Assembly: GCA_013115135.1 (NCBI GenBank)
Contig: JABANP010000336.1
Coordinates: 1-57,109 of the forward strand
Length of the DNA stretch: 57,109 bases
Reading direction: 5' to 3'
From: Perkinsus olseni
Lineage: Eukaryota; Perkinsozoa; Perkinsida; Perkinsidae
Both the position numbers and the translations under genes were made by a program. Every line of letters begins with the position of its first letter. The first letter of the stretch is position 1. The notes under the pieces are model-generated. The model saw nothing but the letters and a program-made list of their open reading frames with translations, was not told the DNA's origin and made no database searches. Below, in pieces: positions 1-9,467 of the stretch.

Positions 1-59
1 CTAGCCACCAGAATATGAGGAAATGTTGAAGGCTCGGCTGTCCTGCTCGTGGTGGGCAT
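1..59 (-). CDS. 5' end of a gene paralogous to 7575-8846 (runs off the window)
   Basis: The first 59 bases, read on the minus strand, start with ATG and encode about 19 residues nearly identical to the N-terminus of the 423-residue protein at 7575-8846 (MPTTSRTAEP versus MSTTSRTAEP). The segment is the distal part of the left arm of the large inverted repeat, so a full second copy of that gene probably continues beyond the left edge. Only the start is visible, so nothing can be said about whether it is intact. Confidence 0.6.
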   Translation of the reverse strand, partial: MPTTSRTAEPSTFPHILVA

Positions 60-188
60 GATGAGCTCCGTGGTTCTCACGTAGCAACCTACGGATGCAG
101 GCAACAGTCGGAAGCCGAGGACCGCATATCGTCACACCTCGCCAACACAAAAAGGTCCGGGGTTGAATGATGCAAATGAAAGAGCCTC

Positions 189-1160
189 TCATGTGGTGCA
201 GCATAAAGTGATGCCATTGAACGGCCCCGGGGAGAAGTTGTGGCCGCCGAGGCCGTCCTCACTTTCCTCTACTATCACAACCACCTCCCAATCATCAGTA
301 ACGGCCATCGACCAGACGTCCCACCCTATGAAGGGAGTGCTGTATGACAGTACAGTCTGCCTTATAGCATCAACAAGGCATACCGTACAAGAGAGCTCAT
401 CAGGGAAGAGGCAACAGACACAAGCTACGGCATCGGTATGGGGAACGAAGCGTGCGGCTGTAGCACCGGTAATGCTGGTGATGAGCACATCAGATGAGCC
501 GTCAGTGGTGAGACAGACGTTACCCACCGGCCGGTCCTCGACGGAGTGGTCTAAAATGTAGAGGAAATAATCGTCACCGATGGGGATGGTGTCGAAGGAG
601 AGCAGTTGGTCTTCCAGCTGTAATAGACAAACCCACGAGGAGCTTGGGGGTTGTACACGATAAACACGATTGGTGTCACGCAGGACGACGAAGACGCCAC
701 TGGATGACGAGCGTATCATAGAAAGGGTGCCAGGGAGAGGGAGTGGGTCGAGCTCAACACCCTCTCGCATTGACCATCTTCTCAATTGCCTCAATCGGCC
801 GTCAGCGTAGTACAGAATATCGTGGTGAGCACAGACGTGGCTGATGCCTCGGCTGACACGAAGGATGGTCTTCGTGGAGAGAGTGCGGGGATTCAATGAT
901 ACCACCTCATGATGGGACACTGCGAAGGAGCGGAGGTCAATGCCGATGAGGGAGGAGTGGCCATCCGAGGGCGAAAGGTCAGTCAGGGTCCCGGAGATCG
1001 ACGAGGTGTTGGTGATAGTGAGAGTAGAGGGTGGCGAGGGATGAATCAGAGACCAGATGGATCTGATGACCTCCTCATGGGACCCGCCCAGTGATGACTG
1101 CAACGAGTGGAGTTGAAGTACCAACCGATACCGCCAAACTGCTGTGATGGATGATGCCAT
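189..1160 (-). CDS. Lineage-specific family protein, 323 aa (copy 1)
   Basis: This is an uninterrupted 323-codon reading frame starting at ATG 1160 on the minus strand. I do not recognise the family by name. The N-terminus (roughly residues 8-45) resembles an F-box-like helical start (EEVIRSIWSLI), also seen as DIKRLLWSYL and DVKTIIWSFI in the neighbouring genes at 7575 and 9468. The rest is rich in short beta-type stretches with recurring YY-DGRL-Q-RR and VYR-QPPSSSW elements, which suggests a propeller-like fold (inference). There is no signal peptide, membrane segment or catalytic motif that I can see. It is almost identical to 6474-7445 on the opposite strand, and a third, C-terminal fragment lies at 4410-4577. 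The family shares N-terminal layout with the three larger neighbours, so the 0-10.6 kb block looks like a local expansion. Confidence 0.75.
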   Translation of the reverse strand: MASSITAVWRYRLVLQLHSLQSSLGGSHEEVIRSIWSLIHPSPPSTLTITNTSSISGTLTDLSPSDGHSSLIGIDLRSFAVSHHEVVSLNPRTLSTKTILRVSRGISHVCAHHDILYYADGRLRQLRRWSMREGVELDPLPLPGTLSMIRSSSSGVFVVLRDTNRVYRVQPPSSSWVCLLQLEDQLLSFDTIPIGDDYFLYILDHSVEDRPVGNVCLTTDGSSDVLITSITGATAARFVPHTDAVACVCCLFPDELSCTVCLVDAIRQTVLSYSTPFIGWDVWSMAVTDDWEVVVIVEESEDGLGGHNFSPGPFNGITLCCTT

Positions 1161-1172
1161 CCCATGCTTAGC

Positions 1173-2588
1173 GTGAAAACATCAATTATGCTAAGCTCGC
1201 CACTGATAACAGATTCCGAACAAAGAAGGAACGAAGAATGTGTTCCGTCCAATACTCCACTCACGCGAATGAGATCCACTTGACAACTTTACAACCGTCA
1301 GCGTGAACCGTCAACAGGCTTCGAGACAGTCACCCGCATTCGGTGCAGGGCCCCACAGAGTCAATCCTAAATCGCTTAGCTTGGTGTTTCTACTGGATGA
1401 GTCTGTCAACTGAGACAACCTCTTCTCCGCGATAGACACGTGTTGCAATTGAGCAAGCGATGCTGTGAAACGGTGCGTGATGGTGTAATAGTGACCGAGG
1501 CAAGATCCGGCCGGGGCTCAAATCGCTTCTGTTACACCCACCTTCGGCACCTGTTACACCCTTCGACCCACCTCGACAACGAATGCGGTTGCTTGTTCGC
1601 TTAGCCGAGTACCAAGCGGACAGGCTAGTTCCTAGGAGGCGGTAACGTGTATATAATGGAAAGAGCCGCTGACATTGGTCTCCCCGGAGCACCTTATGTT
1701 TCAGCAAGCTTGGCTACTCGGAATCTTCCAACCGAAGCGCACAAGTAGTCCAACGATTCAAGGTCCCGATAATCTCAAACGAGGGGGAGAGGGGCGAACG
1801 GTATGATTTTAGTGGAACGCGTCCTCTGAGTGGATGAAGTAAGATTCAGTACATGCCGGGACTCAAGAGTCGGCTAGTGAGCGAAGTGAATCGCCCGGTT
1901 ACGAGCCAAATAAGTCGTCAGTACTGCGAATGGTTGGCTTCCTCAGGTTGACTGCACAATTGACAGCAACATCAGGAATAAGGCGATAATAAGTCATCAT
2001 ATAGATAGGCATTTCTCATCCGTCGTGATAGTGTCCGAGTTGAGATTTTCGCTTCATCGGGCTTCAATCGATTATAGGGCGAGCGCCACTCACTTCGCAC
2101 AATTGTCCCTTTGCGCTCTGACGGGTTGCCTCGGAGCAGCGCAAGAATCCCAGTCTTGTTAGTCATTGCCTCAAGACCCAGTTCAAGACTATCGGGCTAG
2201 GTAAATCTGGTAAACACCTGGCGGCGTGATGACTTCAAGTTGAGCCTATAACGGAGTTTTAGTCCGGGACAATCGTAGCGTCATGTCTCGGGTAGTTCGC
2301 ACAGGGCGTCCACAACCGCACCCGTCTCCTCTACTCCCATTCGTTATCTCCGCGGATGTGCGCGTTACACTCTACCTCCTACCCGGCCGTGTTACCAATA
2401 TCGCACGTTCGCGAAGCAGTCAATGGGCTCACGAGACAGCATCCGGATTCTCGCAGCTCTAACATTCCTCACCGCACGCGTGCACGAAGCTCTGCCGCAC
2501 GCATTCCCGAACACGAACTTTCTCTCGCTCGGCCCTCAACTGCTCCAAATCTGGCAGTTTTTCAACTCCTCTTTTTCCCACTGTTTGA
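1173..2588. other. Intergenic region between divergent genes
   Basis: About 1.4 kb separates the start of the minus-strand family gene (1160) from the POT transporter start (2589), so it should hold two divergent promoters. I see only short open frames without recognisable similarity, no repeat copies, and few of the palindromes that fill other intergenic regions of this window. Confidence 0.5.
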
Positions 2589-4136
2589 ATGTCGAAGCTT
2601 AGCACGAGCGTCCGCGGACTGTTGGAACCACCTGCCAAACCTTACACCTGGGTAGATCGCTCCGGCAACGTCTATCACTACTTCGAGCGACCCCTTCTCA
2701 ATGCTTGTGCATTCATCCTCATGCAAGAGTTCTGCGAACGCCTTGCCTTTTACGGTCTCATTCCTAACCTACAACTTTTCCTTAAGGAGTACCTCGGCTA
2801 TACTGACAGCGCCGCTGACTCCTATGTTTCGATCTTCAACGCAGTTCTGTACATTACTCCTCTTTTTGCTGGCATTATCGCAGACACCCTTCTCGGTGTG
2901 TATCTCACAATCGTCAGCTTCTCCGGCTTGTACATGCTCGGACTGGTGCTACTTACCTTGTCTGCCATTAAGTCAATTAGTCAGGCATGGATGGTACATC
3001 TTTCCTTGCTGGTTCTGATTACTGTGGGCGCCGGTGGTATCAAGGCCTGTGTTAACGTTATGGGAGCACAACAGATGCACCCCGAAGAGCATAAGAATAC
3101 CATAACGCGGTTCTTCACCTATTTTTACGCGTCAATCAATCTTGGTGGCATCATCGGTGGTATTGCTGCTCCTATTCTCGTCCAGGAGATCTCCTTCGCT
3201 GCGAGTTTCGTCTTTCCCCTCATCTTCTTTGTTGTTGCCACTACGGTGTTCGTGACTGGTGACTTCCTCAAGCGCTACGTCAAAGCTAAGCCGCAGGGTT
3301 CAGCCGTACTGCAGGTTGGTAAAGTTGCCATTTACTCCGTATTCAAGTGCTCTCTAGAGAACAACAAGAAGAGTAAGGGTGGAAAGTTCGAGGATGAGTT
3401 CATCGAGGATGCCAGAGTGTTCTTTCGATTGATACCACTCTTTGTGCTAATCGTGCCCTTTGTGATGGCCTACAATAACATGACCACTACCTTCCTCACC
3501 CAAGGGCTCAAGATGGACCGTAACACCTTCGGTTGGAACATGCCAGCTGCCCTCATGCAGAATGTCGATCCTTTGGCGGTTATTGCCACTTCGGTGATCG
3601 TGGATAGTGTGGTTTTCCCGTTCCTCAGAAAGCGTGATAAGATGCCATCAGTCTTAGTACGCTTCTGTATTGGATCGCTCTTTGCCGCCTTGGCATTGGT
3701 CTGTGCTCTCATCGTGGAGTATGCTGTCATGTCTCACGCCCCCTTCACGGTATCCATCTGGTGGCAGATCCCACAGTTCGCTTTTATCGCGTCTGGCGAA
3801 GTTTTTCTCATCTCAACTTCCTATGAGGTCGCTTATACGCACGCCCCGAGCCAACTCAAAGCAGTCGCTTCCGCCGTGAACCTCTGCTTCAACGCCATCG
3901 CCTCAGTCCTTTCAGCGGTTCTTTTCAAGATTGCCAGTGGTTGGTTGCGAGATTTCGACCCCAAGAATGCGAAGGAGTCTATCACATCCTCTCACTACGA
4001 CTACTATTACTATCTTCTAATTGGGTTGGCCTTAGTAGGCGCTGTGGGCTCGCTGGCAATGGTACCTTATTACCACCGCATAAGGAACGAGCAGTTATCT
4101 CGAGAAAAGACGGAAGATTCCGTATCAAATGTTTGA
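2589..4136 (+). CDS. POT/PTR2 family proton-coupled oligopeptide transporter
   Basis: A 515-residue, intronless reading frame for a polytopic membrane protein of the proton-dependent oligopeptide transporter family (major facilitator fold, about 12 membrane helices), which imports di/tripeptides or related solutes using the proton gradient. Near residue 37 it carries EFCERLAFYG, the ExxER-type proton-coupling motif at the start of the first helix, and near residue 176 the family signature FTYFYASINLGG. Hydrophobic segments follow at regular spacing to the C-terminus, which ends in a short charged cytosolic tail. The length is typical for microbial and protist POT proteins (about 500-600 aa). 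The start at ATG 2589 leaves a cytosolic N-terminus of about 30 residues. It stands alone between the inverted-repeat arms. The substrate cannot be told from sequence: members also carry nitrate or other small solutes. Confidence 0.93.
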   Translation: MSKLSTSVRGLLEPPAKPYTWVDRSGNVYHYFERPLLNACAFILMQEFCERLAFYGLIPNLQLFLKEYLGYTDSAADSYVSIFNAVLYITPLFAGIIADTLLGVYLTIVSFSGLYMLGLVLLTLSAIKSISQAWMVHLSLLVLITVGAGGIKACVNVMGAQQMHPEEHKNTITRFFTYFYASINLGGIIGGIAAPILVQEISFAASFVFPLIFFVVATTVFVTGDFLKRYVKAKPQGSAVLQVGKVAIYSVFKCSLENNKKSKGGKFEDEFIEDARVFFRLIPLFVLIVPFVMAYNNMTTTFLTQGLKMDRNTFGWNMPAALMQNVDPLAVIATSVIVDSVVFPFLRKRDKMPSVLVRFCIGSLFAALALVCALIVEYAVMSHAPFTVSIWWQIPQFAFIASGEVFLISTSYEVAYTHAPSQLKAVASAVNLCFNAIASVLSAVLFKIASGWLRDFDPKNAKESITSSHYDYYYYLLIGLALVGAVGSLAMVPYYHRIRNEQLSREKTEDSVSNV

Positions 4137-4409
4137 TGATCGTTTTTGTTGTGTATTGACCAGCAGCATCGTTACGTAAGCTGTATATACTTCTTGGAGC
4201 GGTGCGGCGGGTTTTAGTATCTTCTGATGTGTAGTCAAACTAAGTCCACATCTTCCTTCGTTTGAAAGCTTATGCTTTCTGTCTGATTGCAATATTACGT
4301 TTTTTGGGGAAACTGAGCCGATCAAATTGATAAGTCGGCGCTCAAGTCAGAGTCTAATCCAAATTCATGTCGAGTTGCTAGTGTGGAGGCACCACTGGAT
4401 GAAAAAGGA
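4137..4409. other. Short intergenic region downstream of the POT gene
   Basis: This stretch holds the 3' flank of the POT gene. It is AT-richer than the genes, and I recognise no gene or repeat before the family fragment that starts near 4410. Confidence 0.4.
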
Positions 4410-4577
4410 AACGTCTGGTCGATGGCCGTTACTGATGATTGGGAGGTGGTTGTGATAGTAGAGGAAAGTGAGGACGGCCTCGGCGGCCACAACTTCTCCC
4501 CGGGGCCGTTCAATGGCATCACTTTATGCTGCACCACATGAGAGCCCCTCTCATTCGTATCATTCAACCCCGGTTCT
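4410..4577 (+). pseudogene. C-terminal fragment of the 323-aa family gene
   Basis: About 168 bases match the last 43 codons, stop codon and immediate 3' flank of the 323-aa genes at 189-1160 and 6474-7445 almost base for base, including the WSMAVTDDWEVVVI stretch and the terminal ITLCCTT. No upstream part of the gene is present, so it is a truncated copy. It lies directly upstream of the next family member (start 4672), in the same relative position that the intact 323-aa gene at 6474 has to the gene at 7575. This suggests that a two-gene unit was duplicated and that this copy lost most of its first gene. Confidence 0.85.
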
Positions 4578-4671
4578 CTTCGTGAGCTATGACGAGGAGT
4601 ACGGCGACGCAACCCAGCTTCCATGACTTGTGTTCCGAGTCTGTCAGTTTCCGTAGATCTTTAAACTTATC

Positions 4672-5962
4672 ATGTCAGATTCGAGTATCACAGAAGGGGC
4701 CGCCTTCCCCCGGGATATCGTACTGGCCAGGCTTTGTGTCATCGACCGCAAGTCACTCCCCCTGTTGGAGGACATCAAGCGGCTGGTATGGGAATACCTA
4801 CCACCCCTTTCACCAAACTTCGTCCACGATTCTGAGGGGAAGACTGTCCCAGGGACGTTCCGTCTCTTCGATTTCGATGGTGGCCGTCTGATTCATGGAG
4901 TGTCACGAGACCTTGAACGAGTAATCTACGCTGTCGACATGGCAGAGAATCCTGCATCAAATGGGATGAAGAAACTCTTTGCGCTAGAGGGCGATCTCGA
5001 ACTCGGCTGTGTTTACCATGACCAGCTCTTCTACACAGTCTACGGAGATGCCGGTCGCGTGAGACGAAGGCCTTTACAGAGCGGGGGTGCTACACCGGCT
5101 GTGGTAGGCCTGCCTGAGAAGGTGATTCAAATAAAACCCGCGAGTGGTGCTCTCTTCTTTTGTGGCGGAGCGGAGCTATAAACTCTACATGATCGACAAT
5201 CCCTCCGCTGAGGCTCGACAAGTTGCCACTCTGACTAAGGCTGACGAATCGGAGATTATCGAAGACCTCGGCGATGAGGACGACTCAGAGGAAGAGTTTG
5301 ATTCCTACCGCCCCGAGCCGATCTTCCAGGACGCCAAAATCGAGAACGGGAAGGTGACGGAAATACTTTACATCCAAGGGGACACGATGGGCAGACTTTG
5401 TTATTGGAGAGACGGCCAAGCGAGTGTGTTCTCTCCCGGTGTTCGTGCGCGCATGTGCCGCCTGGTACCGCACAGTAAGGCCGGCATCTGCTGTGGCTTC
5501 TTTGGACCCTCATGGGAGATGTCCTTCTACGTCTATGACATAGTAGACCACCGCGTCTTCACTGAGCCAGAGTGCTTCCTTGATCTTACAGAACGTGGTG
5601 AAGAACTCATTTCTCTAAACGTGCGCAACGATTGGACGGCCACCCTCCTAACCAGCGGCCGTCAGGAAGTCGAACACCTCTATGGTGCCCAAGGCAGCGG
5701 CAGGCTCATACCGATCACACTGAAACACGATCTGGACGCCGATGATGATGAGGAACACGATTTCGATTTCGTGACTTTGAGTAAGGCAGAGTTTTCTTCA
5801 GAGGCATATGGCATGGACGATTACTACAACCTTGCTCTCAGTAGATTTGGTTTCCCCTCTGATTTCTTCGATCATGATGATGATGACTACTTCGATGACG
5901 GCTTTTCTGATGACAATCGGTACAGTGACGATATAAGCTCACCATTTGACGTTTTCTGGTAG
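4672..5962 (+). pseudogene. Frameshifted family gene, paralogue of 7575-8846
   Basis: Two overlapping frames together encode one protein homologous along its length to the 423-aa product of 7575-8846. The first runs from ATG 4672 to a stop at 5181 and the second continues in a different frame to 5962. The switch lies in the T-run at about 5158-5163, where this copy has one base more than the paralogue: the paralogue reads through GALFFVAERSYKLYMID, but here the frame breaks after GALFF. The N-terminus carries the F-box-like DIKRLVWEYLPP element (about residue 35), and the C-terminus is strongly acidic with Asp/Ser clusters. If the extra base is real, this is a pseudogene or makes a 169-aa N-terminal product; a sequencing error in the homopolymer is the main alternative. 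The rest of the frame is well preserved, so any lesion is recent. Confidence 0.75.
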
Positions 5963-6461
5963 GGCCTAGCCCTTGTAACATGAGATATCATCTTTTTAAC
6001 CTCGACTTTCGACTGGAGAGACGACCCAGTATCTCACTACGCTGGGGTATAGCGTTCCCTCAGTTCTGCGTCCGAAAGCTAATCCGAAGCACTCTTGTGC
6101 GGTTCATATTGACTGTCTCGAACTCACTCCGGAAAAGGCGTTCTCATCACATAGAGTTGCTCATGGTCCCTTGATTGCCCCCCTGTTAAGCTGGACGTAG
6201 CGGGACACACTGGTGGCACTGCAAAACGTTTCAGAACCTCATCAATAACGAGCCTCCTGTCTCACCACTACTAGAGTTTCATCAGTTGGTTCTTTTGTGG
6301 TGGGCAGTGAAGAGATGATCGAGAGAGTCGTTGGTCTACGGACTGTGTTGTTGCTGCTGCTGGCATCGAACTGCATTCGGGAGCGTACCTCGGTTAGTGC
6401 TTGGGTCCTGCTGCTGCGAGTTCACCTCCACTACTGAGTTTACGTTTACTTAGTTTTTTAT
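5963..6461. other. Intergenic region upstream of the right inverted-repeat arm
   Basis: About 500 bases without a recognisable gene or repeat. The homology that defines the right inverted-repeat arm begins only about 12 bases before the next ATG, so the two 323-aa genes have different upstream sequences and probably different promoters. Confidence 0.4.
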
Positions 6462-7633
6462 GCTAAGCATGGGATGGCATCATCCATCACAGCAGTTTGG
6501 CGGTATCGGTTGGTACTCCAACTCCACTCGTTGCAGTCATCACTGGGCGGGTCCCATGAGGAGGTCATCAGATCCATCTGGTATCTGATTCATCCCTCGC
6601 CACCCTCTACTCTCACTATCACCAACACCTCGTCGATCTCCGGGACCCTGACTGACCTTTCGCCCTCGGATGGCCACTCCTCCCTCATCGGCATTGACCT
6701 CCGCTCCTTCGCAGTGTCCCATCATGAGGTGGTATCATTGAATCCCCGCACTCTCTCCACGAAGACCATCCTTCGTGTCAGCCGAGGCATCAGCCACGTC
6801 TGTGCTCACCACGGTATTCTGTACTACGCTGACGGCCGATTGAGGCAATTGAGGAGATGGTCAACTCGAGAGGGTGTTGAGCTCGACCCACTCCCTCTCC
6901 CTGGCACCCTTTCTATGATACGCTCGTCATCCAGCGGCGTCTTCGTCGTCTTGCGCGACACCAATCGTGTTTATCGTCTACAACCCCCAAGCTCCTCGTG
7001 GGTTTGCCTACTACAGCTGGAAGACCAACTGCTCTCCTTCGACACCATCCCCATCGGCGACGATTATTTCCTCTACATTTTAGACCACTCCGTCGAGGAC
7101 CGGCCGGTGGGTAACGTCTGTCTCACCACTGACGGCTCATCTGATGTGCTCATCACCAGCATTACCGGTGCTACAGCCGCACGCTTCGTTCCCCATACCG
7201 ATGCCGTAGCTTGTGTCTGTTGCCTCTTCCCTGATGAGCTCTCTTGTACGGTATGCCTTGTTGATGCTATAAGGCAGACTGCACTGTCATACAGCACTCC
7301 CTTCATAGGATGGGACGTCTGGTCGATGGCCATTACTGATGATTGGGAGGTGGTTGTGATAGTAGAGGAAAGTGAGGACGGCCTCGGCGGTCACAACTTC
7401 TCCCCGGGGCCGTTCAATGGCATCACTTTATGCTGCACCACATGAGAGGCCCTTTCATCGGTATCATTCAACCCCGGACTTTTCTGTGTTGGCGAGGTGT
7501 GGCGATGCGCGGTCCTCGGCTTCCTAGTGTTGCGCGCCTTCACAGGTTGCTACGTGAGAACCACGGAGCTCCTCATGTCCACCACGAGCAGGACAGCCGA
7601 GCCTTCAACATTTCATCATATTCTGGTGGCTAG
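6462..7633. repeat. Right arm of large inverted repeat
   Basis: Reverse-complement partner of 1-1172. It contains the whole 323-aa gene (6474-7445), the spacer and the first 59 bases of the gene at 7575. The match includes non-coding bases, so this is a DNA-level duplication. The homology reaches the end of the visible left arm without decaying. Confidence 0.9.
6474..7445 (+). CDS. Lineage-specific family protein, 323 aa (copy 2)
   Basis: This 323-residue frame starts at ATG 6474 and is intronless. It differs from the minus-strand copy at 189-1160 by about six substitutions (for example a Ser/Tyr change in the N-terminal IWSLI/IWYLI element and a Val/Ala change near residue 270), with no indels. 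The features are the same: an F-box-like N-terminus, propeller-like short repeats, several Cys in CVCCLF and no membrane segment. It ends 129 bases before the next family member on the same strand; the arrangement looks like a repeated two-gene unit. Function unknown. Confidence 0.78.
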   Translation: MASSITAVWRYRLVLQLHSLQSSLGGSHEEVIRSIWYLIHPSPPSTLTITNTSSISGTLTDLSPSDGHSSLIGIDLRSFAVSHHEVVSLNPRTLSTKTILRVSRGISHVCAHHGILYYADGRLRQLRRWSTREGVELDPLPLPGTLSMIRSSSSGVFVVLRDTNRVYRLQPPSSSWVCLLQLEDQLLSFDTIPIGDDYFLYILDHSVEDRPVGNVCLTTDGSSDVLITSITGATAARFVPHTDAVACVCCLFPDELSCTVCLVDAIRQTALSYSTPFIGWDVWSMAITDDWEVVVIVEESEDGLGGHNFSPGPFNGITLCCTT

Positions 7634-8846
7634 ACTAACCGTCGTCGACCACTTCTTGGGAGACATCAAACGGCTATTATGGAGCTACTTGCCGCCGATC
7701 GTGCCGAGTATCATTAACGTCTCCACTACCACGCCCATTCCGTGCGCGGTCCGGCCTTTCGACTCTGACCGTGACCACCACATCTACTGCGTGTCACGGC
7801 GTGATCGGCGAACCGTCTTCCGTTGGTCTACCCTCTATAGCCTACCGCCCCTGCAGCCGGGTCAAGAACGGCCCTCCGACGAAGATTTGACGGATGTGCT
7901 CTTTAAGCTGGACGCCGTTCCCGTGCTTGGCTGTGTCTATGGTAGCCAGCTGTTCTACACAGTCCGCGGGGACCCCAAGAAGCTCAGACGAAGACCCGTA
8001 CAGAGAGGAATCGCTGCACCGACTGTCGTGGACCTCCCCGGGCCGGTGACTCAGCTGCAAGTGGCGAGTGGCGCTCTCTTCTTCGTAGCGGAGCGAAGCT
8101 ATAAACTTTATATGATCGATAATCCCTCCGCTCGAGCACGACAAGTTGCTACTCTAACTAAGGCTGACGCCGACGACTCAGATGGTATCGACGACATCGG
8201 CGATGAGGACGACTTCGGCGAAGAGACAGATTCCTACACTCCCGAGCCGATCTTTCAGAACGCCAAAATTGAGGACGGGAAGGTGACGGAAATACTTTAC
8301 ATCCAAGGGGGCACGATGGGCAGACTTTGTTATTGGAGAGACGGCCAAGCAAGTGTGCTCTCTCCCGGTGTTCGGACGCGCATGTGCCGACTGGTGCCGC
8401 ACACCAAGGCCGGCATCTGCTGTGGCTTCTTTGGATCCTCATGGGATATGTCCTTCTACGTTTATGACATGATAGAGCACCGCGTCGTCGCCCTCTCAGA
8501 GATGGGCATCGATCTCGCCAACGAGGAGCTCATTTCTCTCAGTATAGATAACAACTGGGTGGTGACTACTGTAACGAGTAGCCGTCGCTCGCCAAACCAC
8601 CACAACCCGTACCAGCATCACACTGGAAAGCTGAGGTTAATCGAATTAGATTACGAAGACGGAACTTACAGTGACGACGACGCACCTTTGCGTTTTCACT
8701 TTGCGGGCAAGGATTCGGAAGATGATGATGACGATTCAGAATCTCCCCGATCTACGACCTCGTCTGCGATGAATTACTATCTGAGTGATCAGTATCGTTG
8801 GGGACCTAATTACGATAGTTTCTATCCTCAGTGGGCCCTTTATTGA
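7575..8846 (+). CDS. Lineage-specific family protein with acidic C-terminus, 423 aa
   Basis: The start at ATG 7575 was chosen because the paralogue at 4672 begins at the aligned Met (MSDSSITE / MSTTSRTA); an upstream in-frame extension to 7497 is not conserved. The N-terminal DIKRLLWSYLPP resembles an F-box-like helix. The middle has LGCVYGSQLFYTV and SYKLYMIDNPSA elements of the kind found in beta-propeller blades (inference). The last 80 residues are acidic, with DSEDDDDDSES, and low in complexity. It is an intact version of the frameshifted gene at 4672-5962, and a third copy begins at the left window edge. No catalytic motif is visible. If the F-box reading is right, it would act as a substrate adaptor for ubiquitination, but this is speculative. 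Confidence 0.75.
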   Translation: MSTTSRTAEPSTFHHILVARLTVVDHFLGDIKRLLWSYLPPIVPSIINVSTTTPIPCAVRPFDSDRDHHIYCVSRRDRRTVFRWSTLYSLPPLQPGQERPSDEDLTDVLFKLDAVPVLGCVYGSQLFYTVRGDPKKLRRRPVQRGIAAPTVVDLPGPVTQLQVASGALFFVAERSYKLYMIDNPSARARQVATLTKADADDSDGIDDIGDEDDFGEETDSYTPEPIFQNAKIEDGKVTEILYIQGGTMGRLCYWRDGQASVLSPGVRTRMCRLVPHTKAGICCGFFGSSWDMSFYVYDMIEHRVVALSEMGIDLANEELISLSIDNNWVVTTVTSSRRSPNHHNPYQHHTGKLRLIELDYEDGTYSDDDAPLRFHFAGKDSEDDDDDSESPRSTTSSAMNYYLSDQYRWGPNYDSFYPQWALY

Positions 8847-9467
8847 CCATTGTGCCCGCCTAAGACTCGATTGTCTGCTCTCACTTTACAGTCAGTTTTT
8901 ATTCGTCTCCTGTCGTTTTGAGTTTTTGGTGAGCATCGAGAATTCTGTAGAATTTAGGATGGAATATCGAGGATGATAACAACTGCGAGTCTCATGATGA
9001 GAATCGCATCGCCTCAGCCAGGGAGGCCATCCTCGTTCATCTTCTGCCATGAATTTCTTTCAGGACTAGTGGGCGAGCAATGGACTATAGGCGAACTGAA
9101 TCAGTTCCTTGCCTGGCTTTCGGACAACCGCCAAGGGACTAAAAGTTGCTTCATCTCGACTCAATTACTCGACATGGCGACAAGTCGTTGAAACTCACTG
9201 CTACCGATGTCACCCAGTATGATTCTGAGATGAAAATTCCATTCGCTACCCAACACACACATTCTTACCTCGCCCACAGCCGTTGCATCTCCGGTCTTGC
9301 CTCGTGTGCAGCGTGTTGCGCTAGTCGGAGCCTTGGAGGTGGTCAGGCGATAGGAGTAGAGGGATGGGGTGGCCGTCATCAATGTCACTTGATTCGTCAT
9401 CGTCCGTCCCTCGAGCAGGCCATACTAGGAACTCGCTGCATCAGGCACCTAAACCCTTTCGAGAGCG
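8847..9467. other. Intergenic region between family genes
   Basis: About 620 bases with only short open frames and no recognisable similarity or repeat. It separates two family members on the same strand and presumably contains the 3' end of one and the promoter or trans-splice acceptor of the next. Confidence 0.4.

Larger units (their letters stand above)
1..1172. repeat. Left arm of large inverted repeat
   Basis: Position p on this arm corresponds to position 7634-p on the other arm (6462-7633) in reverse complement. Homology begins about a dozen bases upstream of the 323-codon gene and runs to the window edge, so the arm may extend further left. The two encoded 323-aa proteins differ at about six residues, so the duplication is recent or is kept alike by gene conversion. 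The spacer of about 5.3 kb holds the POT transporter and a frameshifted family member. Confidence 0.9.
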
